DNA of 64,000 bases from Pseudooceanicola nitratireducens (GTDB lineage: Bacteria; Pseudomonadota; Alphaproteobacteria; Rhodobacterales; Rhodobacteraceae), in assembly GCF_900109195.1 (NCBI RefSeq), contig NZ_FNZG01000001.1:496001-560000 (forward strand), in the 5' to 3' direction. Position numbers and translations under genes: made by a program. Shown here in pieces: positions 26,405 to 35,476 of the stretch. Position 1 is the stretch's first letter. Each line of letters begins with the position of its first letter. The notes beneath the pieces were generated by a model. It made no database searches, was not told where the DNA came from, and saw nothing but the letters and a program-made list of their open reading frames with translations.

Positions 26405-27789
26405 AATATATCTCGACGCGGGGCCAGGCCCCGGATCTGACCTTTGAACAGGCGATGCTGACCGGCCTGGCGCGTGACGGCGGGCTGTATGTCCCCGAAA
26501 CCGTGCCGACCCTCACCAGTGATGAGATCGCGGCGCTGGCGGGTCAATCCTATGAAGAGGTCGCCTTCCGCATCATGCGCCCCTTCATCGGTGACACCTT
26601 CACCGATGACGAATTCCGCGAGATCATCGCCAAGGCCTATGCCGGCTTTGCCCATGACGCCCGCGCGCCGCTGGTCCAGCTGGCCCCGGGCCACTTCCTG
26701 CTGGAACTGTTCCACGGCCCCACGCTGGCCTTCAAGGATTTCGCCATGCAGCTGATCGGTCAGCTGTTCCAGGCCTCCCTGTCGCGGTCGGGCGAGCGGG
26801 TGACCATCGTCGGCGCGACCTCGGGCGATACCGGGTCGGCGGCGATCGAGGCCTTCAAGGGCCTTGATGCGGTGGATGTCTTCATCCTCTTCCCGCATGG
26901 CCGCGTGTCCGAGGTGCAGCGCCGCCAGATGACCACCCCGTCCGAGGCCAACGTGCACGCCCTGTCGGTCACCGGCCACTTTGACGATTGTCAGGCCCGC
27001 GTGAAGGACATGTTCAACGACTTCGACTTCCGCGATGGCGTGCGCCTTGCGGGCGTGAACTCGATCAACTGGGCGCGGGTGCTGGCGCAGGTCGTCTATT
27101 ACTTCACCTCGGCCGTGGCGCTTGGTGCGCCGCACCGCAAGGTCAGCTTTACCGTGCCCACGGGCAACTTTGGCGACATATTCGCGGGCTATATCGCGCG
27201 CAAGATGGGCCTGCCGATCGACAAGCTGGTCGTGGCGACGAACCAGAACGACATCCTGCACCGCTGCCTGACAACGGGCAAATACATCCCCGATGGCGTG
27301 ATCCCCTCGATCAGCCCGTCGATGGACATCCAGGTGTCGTCGAACTTCGAACGCGTGCTGTTCGATGCCTATGGGCGCGACGGCGCGGCGGTGTCCCAGC
27401 TGATGGATGAACTGAAATCCGGCGGCTTCACCGTCAGCCAGGGCGCGCTGCAGCACCTGCAGGACCTGTTCCTGTCCGGCCGCGTCTCGGAAGAGGAAAC
27501 CACCGCCACCATCAAGGCCCTGCGCGCCACCACCGGAGAGATCCTGTGCCCGCACAGCGCCGTAGGGGCCAAGGTCGCCGCCGATCACCTGGATCCGGCG
27601 GTGCCCATGATCACCCTGGCCACCGCCCATCCGGCGAAATTCCCCGACGCGGTCGAGGCCGCAACGGGCATCCGCCCGGGCCTGCCGCCGCATATGGCCG
27701 ATCTGTTCGACCGGGACGAAAAAGTCACCCGCGTCGAAAACGACCTGGCCGAAATCGAACATTTCATTCGGGAAAACATCGCGAATTGA
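26401..27789 (+). CDS. thrC: Threonine synthase
   Basis: The protein has 462 residues and is a PLP enzyme making threonine from O-phosphohomoserine. The PLP Lys is in TLAFKDFAMQ (about residue 112). GATSGDTGSAAIEAF and VPTGNFGDIFAGY bind phosphate and cofactor. The length fits the long bacterial type. The start is GTG 26401, preceded by AAGGTGAAGC and overlapping the SURF1 stop. It is fused transcriptionally to the oxidase cluster, an arrangement common in Rhodobacterales. Confidence 0.96.
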   Translation: MKYISTRGQAPDLTFEQAMLTGLARDGGLYVPETVPTLTSDEIAALAGQSYEEVAFRIMRPFIGDTFTDDEFREIIAKAYAGFAHDARAPLVQLAPGHFLLELFHGPTLAFKDFAMQLIGQLFQASLSRSGERVTIVGATSGDTGSAAIEAFKGLDAVDVFILFPHGRVSEVQRRQMTTPSEANVHALSVTGHFDDCQARVKDMFNDFDFRDGVRLAGVNSINWARVLAQVVYYFTSAVALGAPHRKVSFTVPTGNFGDIFAGYIARKMGLPIDKLVVATNQNDILHRCLTTGKYIPDGVIPSISPSMDIQVSSNFERVLFDAYGRDGAAVSQLMDELKSGGFTVSQGALQHLQDLFLSGRVSEEETTATIKALRATTGEILCPHSAVGAKVAADHLDPAVPMITLATAHPAKFPDAVEAATGIRPGLPPHMADLFDRDEKVTRVENDLAEIEHFIRENIAN

Positions 27790-29048
27790 CGATCAATCTT
27801 CACACCCTCGCCAATGGGTTCCGCATCGTGACGGAACGGATGCCGGGGCTGCAGTCGGCCTCGGTCGGGGTCTGGGTCGCCGCTGGCGGCCGTGACGAGG
27901 CCCTTGAACAGAACGGCATTGCCCATTTCCTGGAACACATGGCGTTCAAGGGCACCACGACCCGCAGCCCCGTGCAGATCGCCGAGGCGATCGAGGACGT
28001 GGGCGGCTATATGAACGCCTATACCTCGCGCGAGGTGACGGCCTATTACGCCCGCGTGCTGGGCGGCGACGTGCCCCTGGCGCTTGAGGTGATTGCCGAC
28101 ATCCTGCGCAACTCGACCCTCGATGCGCACGAGCTTGAGGTCGAGCGGGGCGTCATCCTGTCCGAAATCGGCCAGGCGCTGGACACCCCCGACGACATCA
28201 TCTTCGACTGGCTGCAGGAACAGGCCTATCCCGATCAGCCCCTGGGCCGCACGATCCTTGGCCCCGCCGAACGCATCCGCAACGTGCAGCGTGCCGATCT
28301 GGCGCGGTTCGTCGATGAAAACTATGGCCCCGAACAGATGATCCTGTCGGCCGCCGGCGATGTGGATCACGACGCCATCGTCGCCATGGCCGAACAGCTG
28401 TTCGGCGACATGACGCCCGTGAACCAGCAGCAGGCCGGGGCGGCGCGGTTCATCGGTGGCGAGGCCCGGGTGGTCAAGACACTGGAACAGGCGCATCTGG
28501 CCATCGGTTTCGAAAGCCCCGATTACAAAAGCGCCGACGCCTATGTGGCGCAGATCTATGCCGCAGCACTTGGCGGTGGCATGGCGTCCCGCCTGTTCCA
28601 GGAGATCCGGGAAAAGCGCGGGCTTTGCTACACGATCTTCGCCCAGGCCGGGGCCTATACCGACACCGGCATGACGACGATCTACGCCGGCACCTCGGCC
28701 GAGAAGGTCGGCGACCTGGCCCGCATCACCATCGACGAGATGAAGCGCGCCGCCGGCGACTTCACCGAAGAGGAAACCGCCCGCGCCAAGGCGCAGATGA
28801 AGGCGGGGATGCTCATGGGGCTGGAGGGCCCGTCCTCGCGCGCCGAGCGCATGGCCCGCATGATCCAGATCTGGGGCAAGGTGCCGCCGCTGGAAGACGT
28901 CGTGGCCCGCATCGACGCGGTGACGCGCGACCAGCTGCGCAGCTATGCCGAGGGCATGGCGACCCGCGCCCCCATGGCGCTGGCGCTCTATGGCCCGGTC
29001 GAGGGCGCGCCGGATCACGCTCAGCTGAGCCAGGCACGGGCGGCCTGA
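27786..29048 (+). CDS. M16-family zinc peptidase (processing-peptidase type)
   Basis: The protein has 420 residues. The inverted zinc motif HFLEH (in NGIAHFLEHMAFKG) plus the downstream Glu in VERGVILSEIG define M16. The second half is the usual inactive repeat (REKRGLCYTIFAQAG). The start is TTG 27786, overlapping the thrC stop by four bases. No ATG or GTG lies close, and homologous products start at this LxNGFRIVTE stretch. Bacterial relatives of the mitochondrial processing peptidase are cytoplasmic or periplasmic. No signal is seen here. Confidence 0.92.
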   Translation: MTINLHTLANGFRIVTERMPGLQSASVGVWVAAGGRDEALEQNGIAHFLEHMAFKGTTTRSPVQIAEAIEDVGGYMNAYTSREVTAYYARVLGGDVPLALEVIADILRNSTLDAHELEVERGVILSEIGQALDTPDDIIFDWLQEQAYPDQPLGRTILGPAERIRNVQRADLARFVDENYGPEQMILSAAGDVDHDAIVAMAEQLFGDMTPVNQQQAGAARFIGGEARVVKTLEQAHLAIGFESPDYKSADAYVAQIYAAALGGGMASRLFQEIREKRGLCYTIFAQAGAYTDTGMTTIYAGTSAEKVGDLARITIDEMKRAAGDFTEEETARAKAQMKAGMLMGLEGPSSRAERMARMIQIWGKVPPLEDVVARIDAVTRDQLRSYAEGMATRAPMALALYGPVEGAPDHAQLSQARAA

Positions 29049-29632
29049 TGCTTCTGACCCGGCGCAAGGTGAAGATCGAGACCGAGCGGCTGACGCTGCG
29101 CCCGCCGGTCCACGCCGATCATCGCCCCTGGGCCGACCTGCGCCGGGACAGCGAAGCCTACCTGCGGTCCTGGGAGCCGTCATGGGCTGCGGACCACCTG
29201 TCGCGCCGGGCCTTCACCAACCGGGTCTACTGGGCGCAGCGCTCGATCTCGAACGGGTCGGCGGTGCCGCTGTTCCTGATCCGCCGCGAGGACGAGACGC
29301 TTTTGGGCGCGATCACCCTGGACAACATCCGCCGCGGCCCCGCCCAGGCCGGCACCATCGGCTATTGGACCGGTGAACGCTTTGCCCGCCAGGGCTATAT
29401 GCGCGAGGCGATCGAGGCCGTTGTCCACCACGCCTTCCACCGCATGGACCTGAGCCGGGTCGAGGCCGCCTGCCTGCCGGAAAACACGCCCTCGCGCGGG
29501 GTGCTGGAGAAATGCGGCTTCAAGTATGAAGGCGTCGCGCAGAGCTACCTGCAGATCGACGGGCGCTGGCGCACCCACGTCCTGTATGCGGCGCTGCGCA
29601 TGGACCGGCGGGGGCGCACGGACGTCGGTTGA
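29048..29632 (+). CDS. GNAT acetyltransferase, RimJ/RimL type
   Basis: The protein has 194 residues, and its ATG overlaps the stop of the peptidase gene (TGATG). It shows ETERLTLRPPVHADH at the N-terminus, then GYWTGERFARQGYMREAIEAVV, the acetyl-CoA loop, and NTPSRGVLEKCGFKYEG. Family members acetylate N-termini of ribosomal proteins S5 or L12, or other acceptors. The exact target is not shown by sequence. It is the last gene of the coxB-thrC run. Confidence 0.88.
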   Translation: MLLTRRKVKIETERLTLRPPVHADHRPWADLRRDSEAYLRSWEPSWAADHLSRRAFTNRVYWAQRSISNGSAVPLFLIRREDETLLGAITLDNIRRGPAQAGTIGYWTGERFARQGYMREAIEAVVHHAFHRMDLSRVEAACLPENTPSRGVLEKCGFKYEGVAQSYLQIDGRWRTHVLYAALRMDRRGRTDVG

Positions 29633-29683
29633 TCGGGGTTTGCCCCCGGTTTTCTGATCTGTGCGCTTGTGACAGGGGTGGGA

Positions 29684-29716
29684 TGCCTCCGGCGGGGATA
29701 TTTTCAGCAAGAGGAT
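29684..29716 (+). repeat. Intergenic repeat, copy 2
   Basis: TGCCTCCGGCGGGGATATTT followed by TCAGCAAGAGGAT matches the copy at 12388-12420 through the CCTCCGGCGGG core and the following TATTTT. It lies 51 bases after the acetyltransferase stop, in the same orientation relative to the preceding gene as copy 1. Confidence 0.6.
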
Positions 29717-29809
29717 GGAGGGGCGCGCGCGAAATTGGCGGGCTGACGTCTTTGTGAGCGAAGGGGCGGGCGCGGGTCTGCTAGCCTCGGTGTCCAAAGG
29801 AGGCCCTTC

Positions 29810-30655
29810 ATGCGGGGATGGATCTTTGGAGCGGCGCTGGCTTTGGTGGCGGGCGCGGGGGACGAAGCGGGCGCGCAGGTGCAGCCGAGGGCCGAGGCGC
29901 GGGCGAGCCATTGCATTGCCATCGCAGACGCGGCCCCGGGGCTGCAGTATCTGCACAAGGCGTCCTTTCGCGATCCCGTGCCGGAGTATTCCGTGCGGAT
30001 CTCATACGTGGCGCATTCGGCCTATCTGATCCAGACGCGGGGCGGGCTGTCGGTGGTGACGGATTATCCGGGCTTCATCGGATCGGCCGATTTCATTCCC
30101 GACGTGGTCACCATGAACCACGCCCATTCCAGCCATTTCACCCCTGTGCCGGATCCGGCCATCCCCCATGTGCTGCGCGGCTGGTCCGAGACCTTCGGGC
30201 AGCCGGCCGATCATCACCTGGACCTGGGCGAGATGCTGATCCGCAACGTGCCCACGGATATCCGGTCCATGGGCGGGGTCGAGGAAAACGGCAATTCGAT
30301 CTTCATCTTCGAGGTCGAGGGGCTGTGCATCGGCCACCTGGGCCATCTGCACCACGAACCGAATGACGACCAGTACGCCGCCATCGGGCGGCTGGACGTG
30401 GTCATGGTGCCGGTTGATGGGGGGATGACGCTGGACACGGCCTCGATGGTGCGGGTGGTGAGCTGGCTGAAATCCTCGATTGTGCTGCCGATGCACTGGT
30501 TCTCGGGGGCCTCGCTTGGCTGGTTCCTGGATGGCGTGGCGGAAGAGTTCGATGTCGACGTGCGCGATGCCTCAAGCCTGACGCTGTCGCTGCGCGACCT
30601 GCCGCAGCGGCGCACCGTCATCGTCCTGCGGCCGGACTGGTTGCGCGACGACTGA
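29810..30655 (+). CDS. Exported metallo-beta-lactamase-fold protein (UlaG-like)
   Basis: The protein has 281 residues. It starts with a short hydrophobic signal (FGAALALVAGAG), and AAAGGAGG lies just before the ATG. The fold is seen in YVAHSAYLIQTRGGLSVVTDYPG, VVTMNHAHSSHF, IGHLGHLHHE and VLPMHWF. The metal motif is HAHSSH (104-109), whereas HxHxDH is usual: the Asp is Ser. This could change the metal site or the reaction. The substrate is unknown. It stands alone with its own ribosome site. Confidence 0.8.
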   Translation: MRGWIFGAALALVAGAGDEAGAQVQPRAEARASHCIAIADAAPGLQYLHKASFRDPVPEYSVRISYVAHSAYLIQTRGGLSVVTDYPGFIGSADFIPDVVTMNHAHSSHFTPVPDPAIPHVLRGWSETFGQPADHHLDLGEMLIRNVPTDIRSMGGVEENGNSIFIFEVEGLCIGHLGHLHHEPNDDQYAAIGRLDVVMVPVDGGMTLDTASMVRVVSWLKSSIVLPMHWFSGASLGWFLDGVAEEFDVDVRDASSLTLSLRDLPQRRTVIVLRPDWLRDD

Positions 30656-30769
30656 TGCCTGGCGGGGCGGGCACCGCCGGTGCGGGCCCGTGCTGATCGG
30701 CCAGGGGCCGGAAGGGGCGCGCGCGATTTTCACTGGGCGTGGCTGTGGGCGGGTGCTAGCACTTGGCGC

Positions 30770-32209
30770 ATGATGGATACTGCGACCCCCATGCCCGCGC
30801 TGGCCCCCGCCGATGATGCCTTTGCCGACCGCCTTCGTGGCCTGATCGACCCGCGCGGGCTGCGCCCGGCGGATGCGCGATACCTGGAGGAACCGCGCGG
30901 CACCTGGGTGGGCGTCGGATACTGGGTCGCCGCCCCCGCCAACGTCGGCGAAGTCGCGGCCGTGCTGAGCGCCGCGCATGAGGCGGGCGTGGGCGTCGTG
31001 CCCTATGGCGGCGGCACCGGGCTGGTCGGCGGCCAGACCCAGCCCGAGGGCGCGCCCCCGCTGATCCTGTCGCTGGAGCGGATGACCGCCATCCGCAGTC
31101 TGGATCCGGTGGAAAACGTCGCCGTGGTCGAGGCCGGCGTGATCCTGGAGGATCTGCACCGCGCCGCCGAGGCACAGAACCGGCTGTTTCCGCTGACCCT
31201 GGCGTCGAAGGGCTCGGCCCGGATCGGCGGGCTTCTGGGAACCAACGCGGGCGGGGTCAACGTGCTGCGCTATGGCAATGCGCGCGACCTTGTGCTGGGG
31301 CTCGAGGCGGTGCTGCCCGACGGGCGGATCTGGAACGGGCTGACCCGGCTGCGCAAGGACAACACCGGATACGACCTGCGCAACCTTCTGGTCGGCTCCG
31401 AAGGTACGCTTGGGGTGATCACCGCCGCCGCGCTGAAACTGTCGCCGATCCCGGCGGGGCAGGGGGTGGCGCTGGCCGTGGTGCCGAACCCGCGCGCCGC
31501 GCTGGACCTTCTGTCCCTGACCCGCGACCGCGTCGGTGAAGCGGTATCCTCGTTCGAGCTGATCGCGGGCGAGGGGCTGCGGTTCCTGGAGGAAAAGCTG
31601 CCGCAGATCCGCCGTCCCTTTGCCGAAGCCCCCGAATGGATGGTGCTGATCGACCTGGGCCTGCCCGCGGGGCTGGACCCCGAGGCCGCCCTGGCCGGCA
31701 TCCTGGAAGAGGCCTTCGAGAAGGAGCTGGTGAGCGACGCGCTGATGGCGCAGTCCCTGGCCCAGGCGACCGAGTTCTGGGAGGTTCGCGAACAGATCCC
31801 CGAGGCCAACCGCCTGATCGGATCGGTCAGCAGCCATGACATCAGCCTGCCGCTGTCGAACCTGCCCGGTTTCATCGACCGCGCCGGGGCGATCTTGCGC
31901 GACATGGGGCCCTTCCGGATCAATTGCTTCGGCCATCTGGGCGACGGCAACCTGCATTACAACGTCTTCCCCCCGAAGGGCGGCGACCTGCAGGAATGGC
32001 GCGCCCATACCAAGGCGGTGAAGCGCACCGTGCACGACCTGGTGCACGAGATGGAGGGATCGGTCAGCGCCGAACATGGCATCGGCCGCCTGAAGGTCGA
32101 GGATCTGGAACGCTATGGCGATCCGGTCAAGCTTGAGGTCATGCGCGCGCTGAAACAGATGTTCGACCCCAAGGGGATCATGAACCCCGGCACGATGCTG
32201 CGCCGCTAA
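30770..32209 (+). CDS. FAD-binding oxidase, GlcD / D-2-hydroxyacid dehydrogenase type
   Basis: The protein has 479 residues. The N-terminal PCMH FAD domain has VVPYGGGTGLVGGQT and LLGTNAGGVNVLRYGNARD. The C-terminal domain has NCFGHLGDGNLHYNVFPP and SAEHGIGRLK, whose His and Asp residues bind substrate or metal. Relatives oxidise D-lactate, glycolate or D-2-hydroxyglutarate. I cannot choose between them. The start is ATG 30770 or the next codon. It ends in a convergent gap with the EcsC gene. Confidence 0.9.
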   Translation: MMDTATPMPALAPADDAFADRLRGLIDPRGLRPADARYLEEPRGTWVGVGYWVAAPANVGEVAAVLSAAHEAGVGVVPYGGGTGLVGGQTQPEGAPPLILSLERMTAIRSLDPVENVAVVEAGVILEDLHRAAEAQNRLFPLTLASKGSARIGGLLGTNAGGVNVLRYGNARDLVLGLEAVLPDGRIWNGLTRLRKDNTGYDLRNLLVGSEGTLGVITAAALKLSPIPAGQGVALAVVPNPRAALDLLSLTRDRVGEAVSSFELIAGEGLRFLEEKLPQIRRPFAEAPEWMVLIDLGLPAGLDPEAALAGILEEAFEKELVSDALMAQSLAQATEFWEVREQIPEANRLIGSVSSHDISLPLSNLPGFIDRAGAILRDMGPFRINCFGHLGDGNLHYNVFPPKGGDLQEWRAHTKAVKRTVHDLVHEMEGSVSAEHGIGRLKVEDLERYGDPVKLEVMRALKQMFDPKGIMNPGTMLRR

Positions 32210-32265
32210 CGGCACCGGCTGCGGCGTGCCGGGCGCGCGGGCAAGCGGGGCGTCAGGCCCCCTTG

Positions 32266-32296
32266 CCGGACCCGGAAACCGGACCCGGAAACCGGG
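32266..32296. repeat. 13-bp tandem repeat (2.4 units)
   Basis: CCGGACCCGGAAA occurs twice in succession (32266-32278 and 32279-32291), followed by CCGGG. It lies between the convergent FAD oxidase and EcsC genes. Confidence 0.6.
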
Positions 32297-32312
32297 CGCA
32301 ACGGTGACCCTG

Positions 32313-33113
32313 TCAGGACCGCTTCAGCCGGGGTTTGGCCACGCGGGCCTGAAGGTCGGCCACAAGGTCGGCATGGTCGTGATCCGTCTCGATCGCCAGC
32401 TTGCGCAGGCGGAAATGGATATGCGCCATCTCCTGATAATAGCTTGTGTAGGCGTAATTGGTCAGCGCCCCGGCAAAGGCCCCCAGGACCGGCATCGTCT
32501 GCGCCGCCAGCTTCTGCCCCAGCACGGTGGCCAGGCGGGGCGCGACCTTTGCGACCAGACCGTGCACGGCCGTGCCCGAAACGGCCACCCGCGTCGTCAG
32601 GAACGCCAGGTCGGTGCCGTCGTCCTGCGCCAGCGGCCCGGCCGAGGCGAAGACGCGGATGCAGTCGAATTGCACCCCGTCGCTTTCGGGATCGAAACCG
32701 TGTTCCACCGCCACGCCCTGGATGGTGCGCAGCAGGATCGTCGTGGTCACCGGCAGTTCCGCCAGGGCCGAGGGCAGCCCGCCAAAGCCGCCCGCCGCCC
32801 CCATGGAGGTCGTCACCACGCGGTTCACCCAGTCCGGCTGATCCGAGACATAGCGCCGCGATCCATGCGCCGCCTGCATGGCGGTGGTCAGCGCGGCCTC
32901 GGTCGTCTGGTCCAGTCGGGACCGCACACCCGAGGGCAGGCGTTTCAGCAACCCCTCGGCGCTGTCCCCCACGATGTTGAGGATCTGCAAGCCCACGCCA
33001 CCCGCGCGGCGATAGCGCCGGGCGAGAAGGTCCAACTCTGCGCCAAGGTCGATCGTCTGTGCCTGGTCGTCCGTCAGCAGAATGGTCTGCGCACTGGTGC
33101 TGGGCTTGGTCAC
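32313..33113 (-). CDS. EcsC-family protein
   Basis: The protein has 266 residues. It has GVGLQILNIVG, a central Gly-rich hydrophobic stretch (TTSMGAAGGFGGLPSALAELPVTTTILLRTIQ), IRVFASAG and GAFAGALTNYAYT, as in EcsC proteins. In Bacillus, EcsC is encoded with an ABC exporter. In proteobacteria it is usually alone, and its role is unknown. The start is GTG 33113 with AGGAGG upstream. No ABC genes are adjacent here. It may be associated with the membrane through the hydrophobic stretch. Confidence 0.85.
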   Translation of the reverse strand: MTKPSTSAQTILLTDDQAQTIDLGAELDLLARRYRRAGGVGLQILNIVGDSAEGLLKRLPSGVRSRLDQTTEAALTTAMQAAHGSRRYVSDQPDWVNRVVTTSMGAAGGFGGLPSALAELPVTTTILLRTIQGVAVEHGFDPESDGVQFDCIRVFASAGPLAQDDGTDLAFLTTRVAVSGTAVHGLVAKVAPRLATVLGQKLAAQTMPVLGAFAGALTNYAYTSYYQEMAHIHFRLRKLAIETDHDHADLVADLQARVAKPRLKRS

Positions 33114-33263
33114 GGGGGTGCCTCCTGCTGTGTCCCTGGGCCTTATCTATAGATTTGGGCGCAATGGGATCAGATCAAGGGCCAAAGCGAAGGGGCCGGG
33201 CCGATGCCCCGGACGAAGGGGGACCGAACAGGCCGAAGCAAAGGGCGGCACAGGGACCGCCGG

Positions 33264-33758
33264 TTAGCCCGCAGGCAGATCGCGTTCGACGGCCCCGGTG
33301 ATCCCGTCCCAGGCACCATCGCTCAGCTCCAGCCCCAGAACCCGGTCGGGGTTGGTGGGGGGCGGCATGACCACGCCGGGCAGATGGGAAAAGCCGAACC
33401 GCGAATAATAGGGCGGGTCGCCGACCAGCATGACGCGGTCCCAGCCGATGTCCTGCGCCTTGTTCAGCGACTGCGCAATCAGCAGCGCGCCGACCCCTTC
33501 GCCCTGATGCGTCGGGTGCACGGCCACCGGCCCCAGAAGCAACGCCCGATGGCCGGAGATCCGCACAGGCCAATAGCGGATCGCGCCGCCGATCACGCCG
33601 CTGGCGTCCCGCGCCACAAGGCATAGCGCCGCGACCTTCGGAACCTCGTCCCGCAGGCGATAGGACGACAGCGCCTCGCGACCGGGGGCGAAACACAGGT
33701 CATACAGTGCCTCGACCTCCCACCAGTCGTCCGGGGTCTCTTCCCTCAGCTCGAACAC
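33264..33758 (-). CDS. GNAT-family N-acetyltransferase
   Basis: The protein has 164 residues. The acetyl-CoA motif is LLLGPVAVHPTHQGEGVGALLIAQSLNKA (about 74-102), followed by VMLVGDPPYYSRFGF. This is the YhbS-like type often found alone. The start is GTG 33758 preceded by GAAAGAGG. It is divergent from the flavin reductase gene. The substrate is unknown. Note the final helix with GLELSDGAWDG, typical of YhbS-type members. Confidence 0.88.
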   Translation of the reverse strand: MFELREETPDDWWEVEALYDLCFAPGREALSSYRLRDEVPKVAALCLVARDASGVIGGAIRYWPVRISGHRALLLGPVAVHPTHQGEGVGALLIAQSLNKAQDIGWDRVMLVGDPPYYSRFGFSHLPGVVMPPPTNPDRVLGLELSDGAWDGITGAVERDLPAG

Positions 33759-33836
33759 GCGCCGCCCTCTTTCCTCTTTCGGGGTTTTGTCCGGGTTAAC
33801 ATGACGATACCACTAGGGCAAATGAAGGAGAGAGCG

Positions 33837-34442
33837 ATGTTCTACGAACCCAAGGACGGCCATGGCCTGCCCCATAACCCCTTCAACGCGATCGTCACGC
33901 CGCGCCCGATCGGATGGATTTCGACCCGGGGCAGCGATGGCGCCGACAACCTTGCGCCCTACAGTTTCTTCAATGCCGTGGCCTATGTGCCGCCGCAGGT
34001 GATGTTCGCCTCGACCTCGTCGAAGGACGACCGCGAGTTCGGCAAGGACAGCACCGAGAACATCCGCGACACCGGCGTCTTCTGCGTGAACATCGTCGAA
34101 TATGCCGCGCGGGACGTGATGAACACGACCTCTGGCACCTGGGACAAGGGCGACGACGAATTCACCCGCGCCGGGATCGAAAAGGTCGACTGTTCGCTGA
34201 TCGACTGCCCCCGCGTGGCCAATGCGCCCGCGTCGCTGGAATGCCGCATGACCCAGATCGTCAAGCTGGAGGGCGAGGCGAACTACCTGGTCCTGGGCGA
34301 GGTCATCGGCGTGCATATGCGCGACGATTGCCTGACCGACGGGATCTTCGACGTGACCAAGTTCAACCCGCTGACCCGGCTGGGCTATCGCGACTATTCG
34401 GTCGTGCGTGAGGTCTTTTCGCTGGCTCGCCCGGATGATTGA
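33837..34442 (+). CDS. Flavin reductase family protein
   Basis: The protein has 201 residues with an FMN-binding split-barrel fold: FNAIVTPRPIGWIST, APYSFFNAVAYVPPQVMF and DTGVFCVNIVEYAARD. These proteins reduce FMN or serve as the reductase of two-component monooxygenases. Some bind FMN tightly. I start at ATG 33837, because AAGGAGAG lies seven bases upstream. The frame extends to 33801 without such a site. A terminator follows at 34506. Confidence 0.9.
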   Translation: MFYEPKDGHGLPHNPFNAIVTPRPIGWISTRGSDGADNLAPYSFFNAVAYVPPQVMFASTSSKDDREFGKDSTENIRDTGVFCVNIVEYAARDVMNTTSGTWDKGDDEFTRAGIEKVDCSLIDCPRVANAPASLECRMTQIVKLEGEANYLVLGEVIGVHMRDDCLTDGIFDVTKFNPLTRLGYRDYSVVREVFSLARPDD

Positions 34443-34505
34443 AACCAAATGATGGTCCCGCCGCGTGACCGGCGCGGGCAGGCGGTGCAACCCTGACCGC
34501 CCCTG

Positions 34506-34534
34506 CGGCCCCGACACCGGGGCCGTTCCCCTTT
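34506..34534 (+). terminator. Rho-independent terminator after the flavin reductase gene
   Basis: CGGCCCCG/CGGGGCCG forms an 8-bp stem with an ACAC loop, followed by TTCCCCTTTT. It lies 63 bases past the stop. Confidence 0.65.
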
Positions 34535-34636
34535 TGCGCGAATCTTGTGACTATCCTTCGTGCAATCCTTAACGCGCCTTAAATCCGGCCCGCCAATCTT
34601 ACCTCAAATAATACTAATCCTTGGGGTAAGAGGAAA

Positions 34637-35380
34637 ATGCACAGACATTTGCTGGTGACGGGCCACAATCGCGCGGGGTCGACCCTGCTGTATTCCATGC
34701 TGCAGCGCAGCCTGTCGGGGTTCAACATACCCGGCCCGGAATTCCCCGCCCGTGCCGTGCTGCACATGCCCGGCAACACCTGTTCGCGCCGGGGCTACGA
34801 CATCTTCGACTTCGACAAGATCGTGCGCGCCGCCGAAGGCCGCAAGCGTCTGGACATGGTGGTCATGCTGCGGGACCCGCGTGACATCCTGACCAGCTAT
34901 GACCCCCGCATGCCCGAGGACTACGCCTGTTCCGCCGACAAAAGCTATTTCGTGGCTTCTCAGGGCAAGCCGGAACAGATCCTGCCCGGCATCCTGCAAA
35001 CCCACGAGCAGATCGAAAAGGTCATCGCCTCGGGGCAGCTTCCCGACGGCGTGGTGATGCTGAAATACGAACACCTGGTCGAGAACCCGCGCCGCATCCA
35101 GAACCTGCTGTCGGCGGGGCTGGAGCTGAGCTTCTCCGGCGATTTCGGCGACTTCCACAAGCGCGAGATTGCCAGCCACGGCAGTGACCTGATGGGCACC
35201 CGCGCGCTGGACACCTCGCGGATTGAAAAGTGGCGCGCGCCGCATCACCGCGACCGCATCATCGACCAGTTCACCCGCTTCCCGGCGCTGAACGACATCC
35301 TTGTTTCGCTTGGATACGAGGAAGACGCCAGCTGGTTCGAGGCCTTCAAGAACGGCGGCGATCTGGCCCTGACGGCCTGA
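34637..35380 (+). CDS. Sulfotransferase-family protein
   Basis: The protein has 247 residues. The PAPS-binding 5'-phosphosulfate loop is seen at the N-terminus (VTGHNRAGSTLLYSML) and the 3'-phosphate motif as VMLRDPRDILTSYDP (about 75-90). A Leu-rich middle and a C-terminal helix (RDRIIDQFTRFPALNDIL) fit the family. The acceptor is unknown. Candidates include capsule, lipid or glycan sulfation. It is close to a SulP sulfate transporter across a shared terminator, which is suggestive but not proof of a link. Confidence 0.82.
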   Translation: MHRHLLVTGHNRAGSTLLYSMLQRSLSGFNIPGPEFPARAVLHMPGNTCSRRGYDIFDFDKIVRAAEGRKRLDMVVMLRDPRDILTSYDPRMPEDYACSADKSYFVASQGKPEQILPGILQTHEQIEKVIASGQLPDGVVMLKYEHLVENPRRIQNLLSAGLELSFSGDFGDFHKREIASHGSDLMGTRALDTSRIEKWRAPHHRDRIIDQFTRFPALNDILVSLGYEEDASWFEAFKNGGDLALTA

Positions 35381-35429
35381 TCCCGGCGGTCCCGGCCCGA
35401 TTGGTCTGGACCGAACAACCGGAAACGAA

Positions 35430-35456
35430 AAAGGGCGGCCCCGAAGGCCGCCCTTT
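35430..35456. terminator. Bidirectional terminator between sulfotransferase and SulP genes
   Basis: AAAGGGCGGCC pairs with GGCCGCCCTTT (11 bp, loop five). On the minus strand TTTTTCG follows. On the plus strand CTGTTGG follows. It serves the two convergent genes, more strongly for sulP. Confidence 0.8.
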
Positions 35457-35476
35457 CTGTTGGTCCCAGGGTCGGC

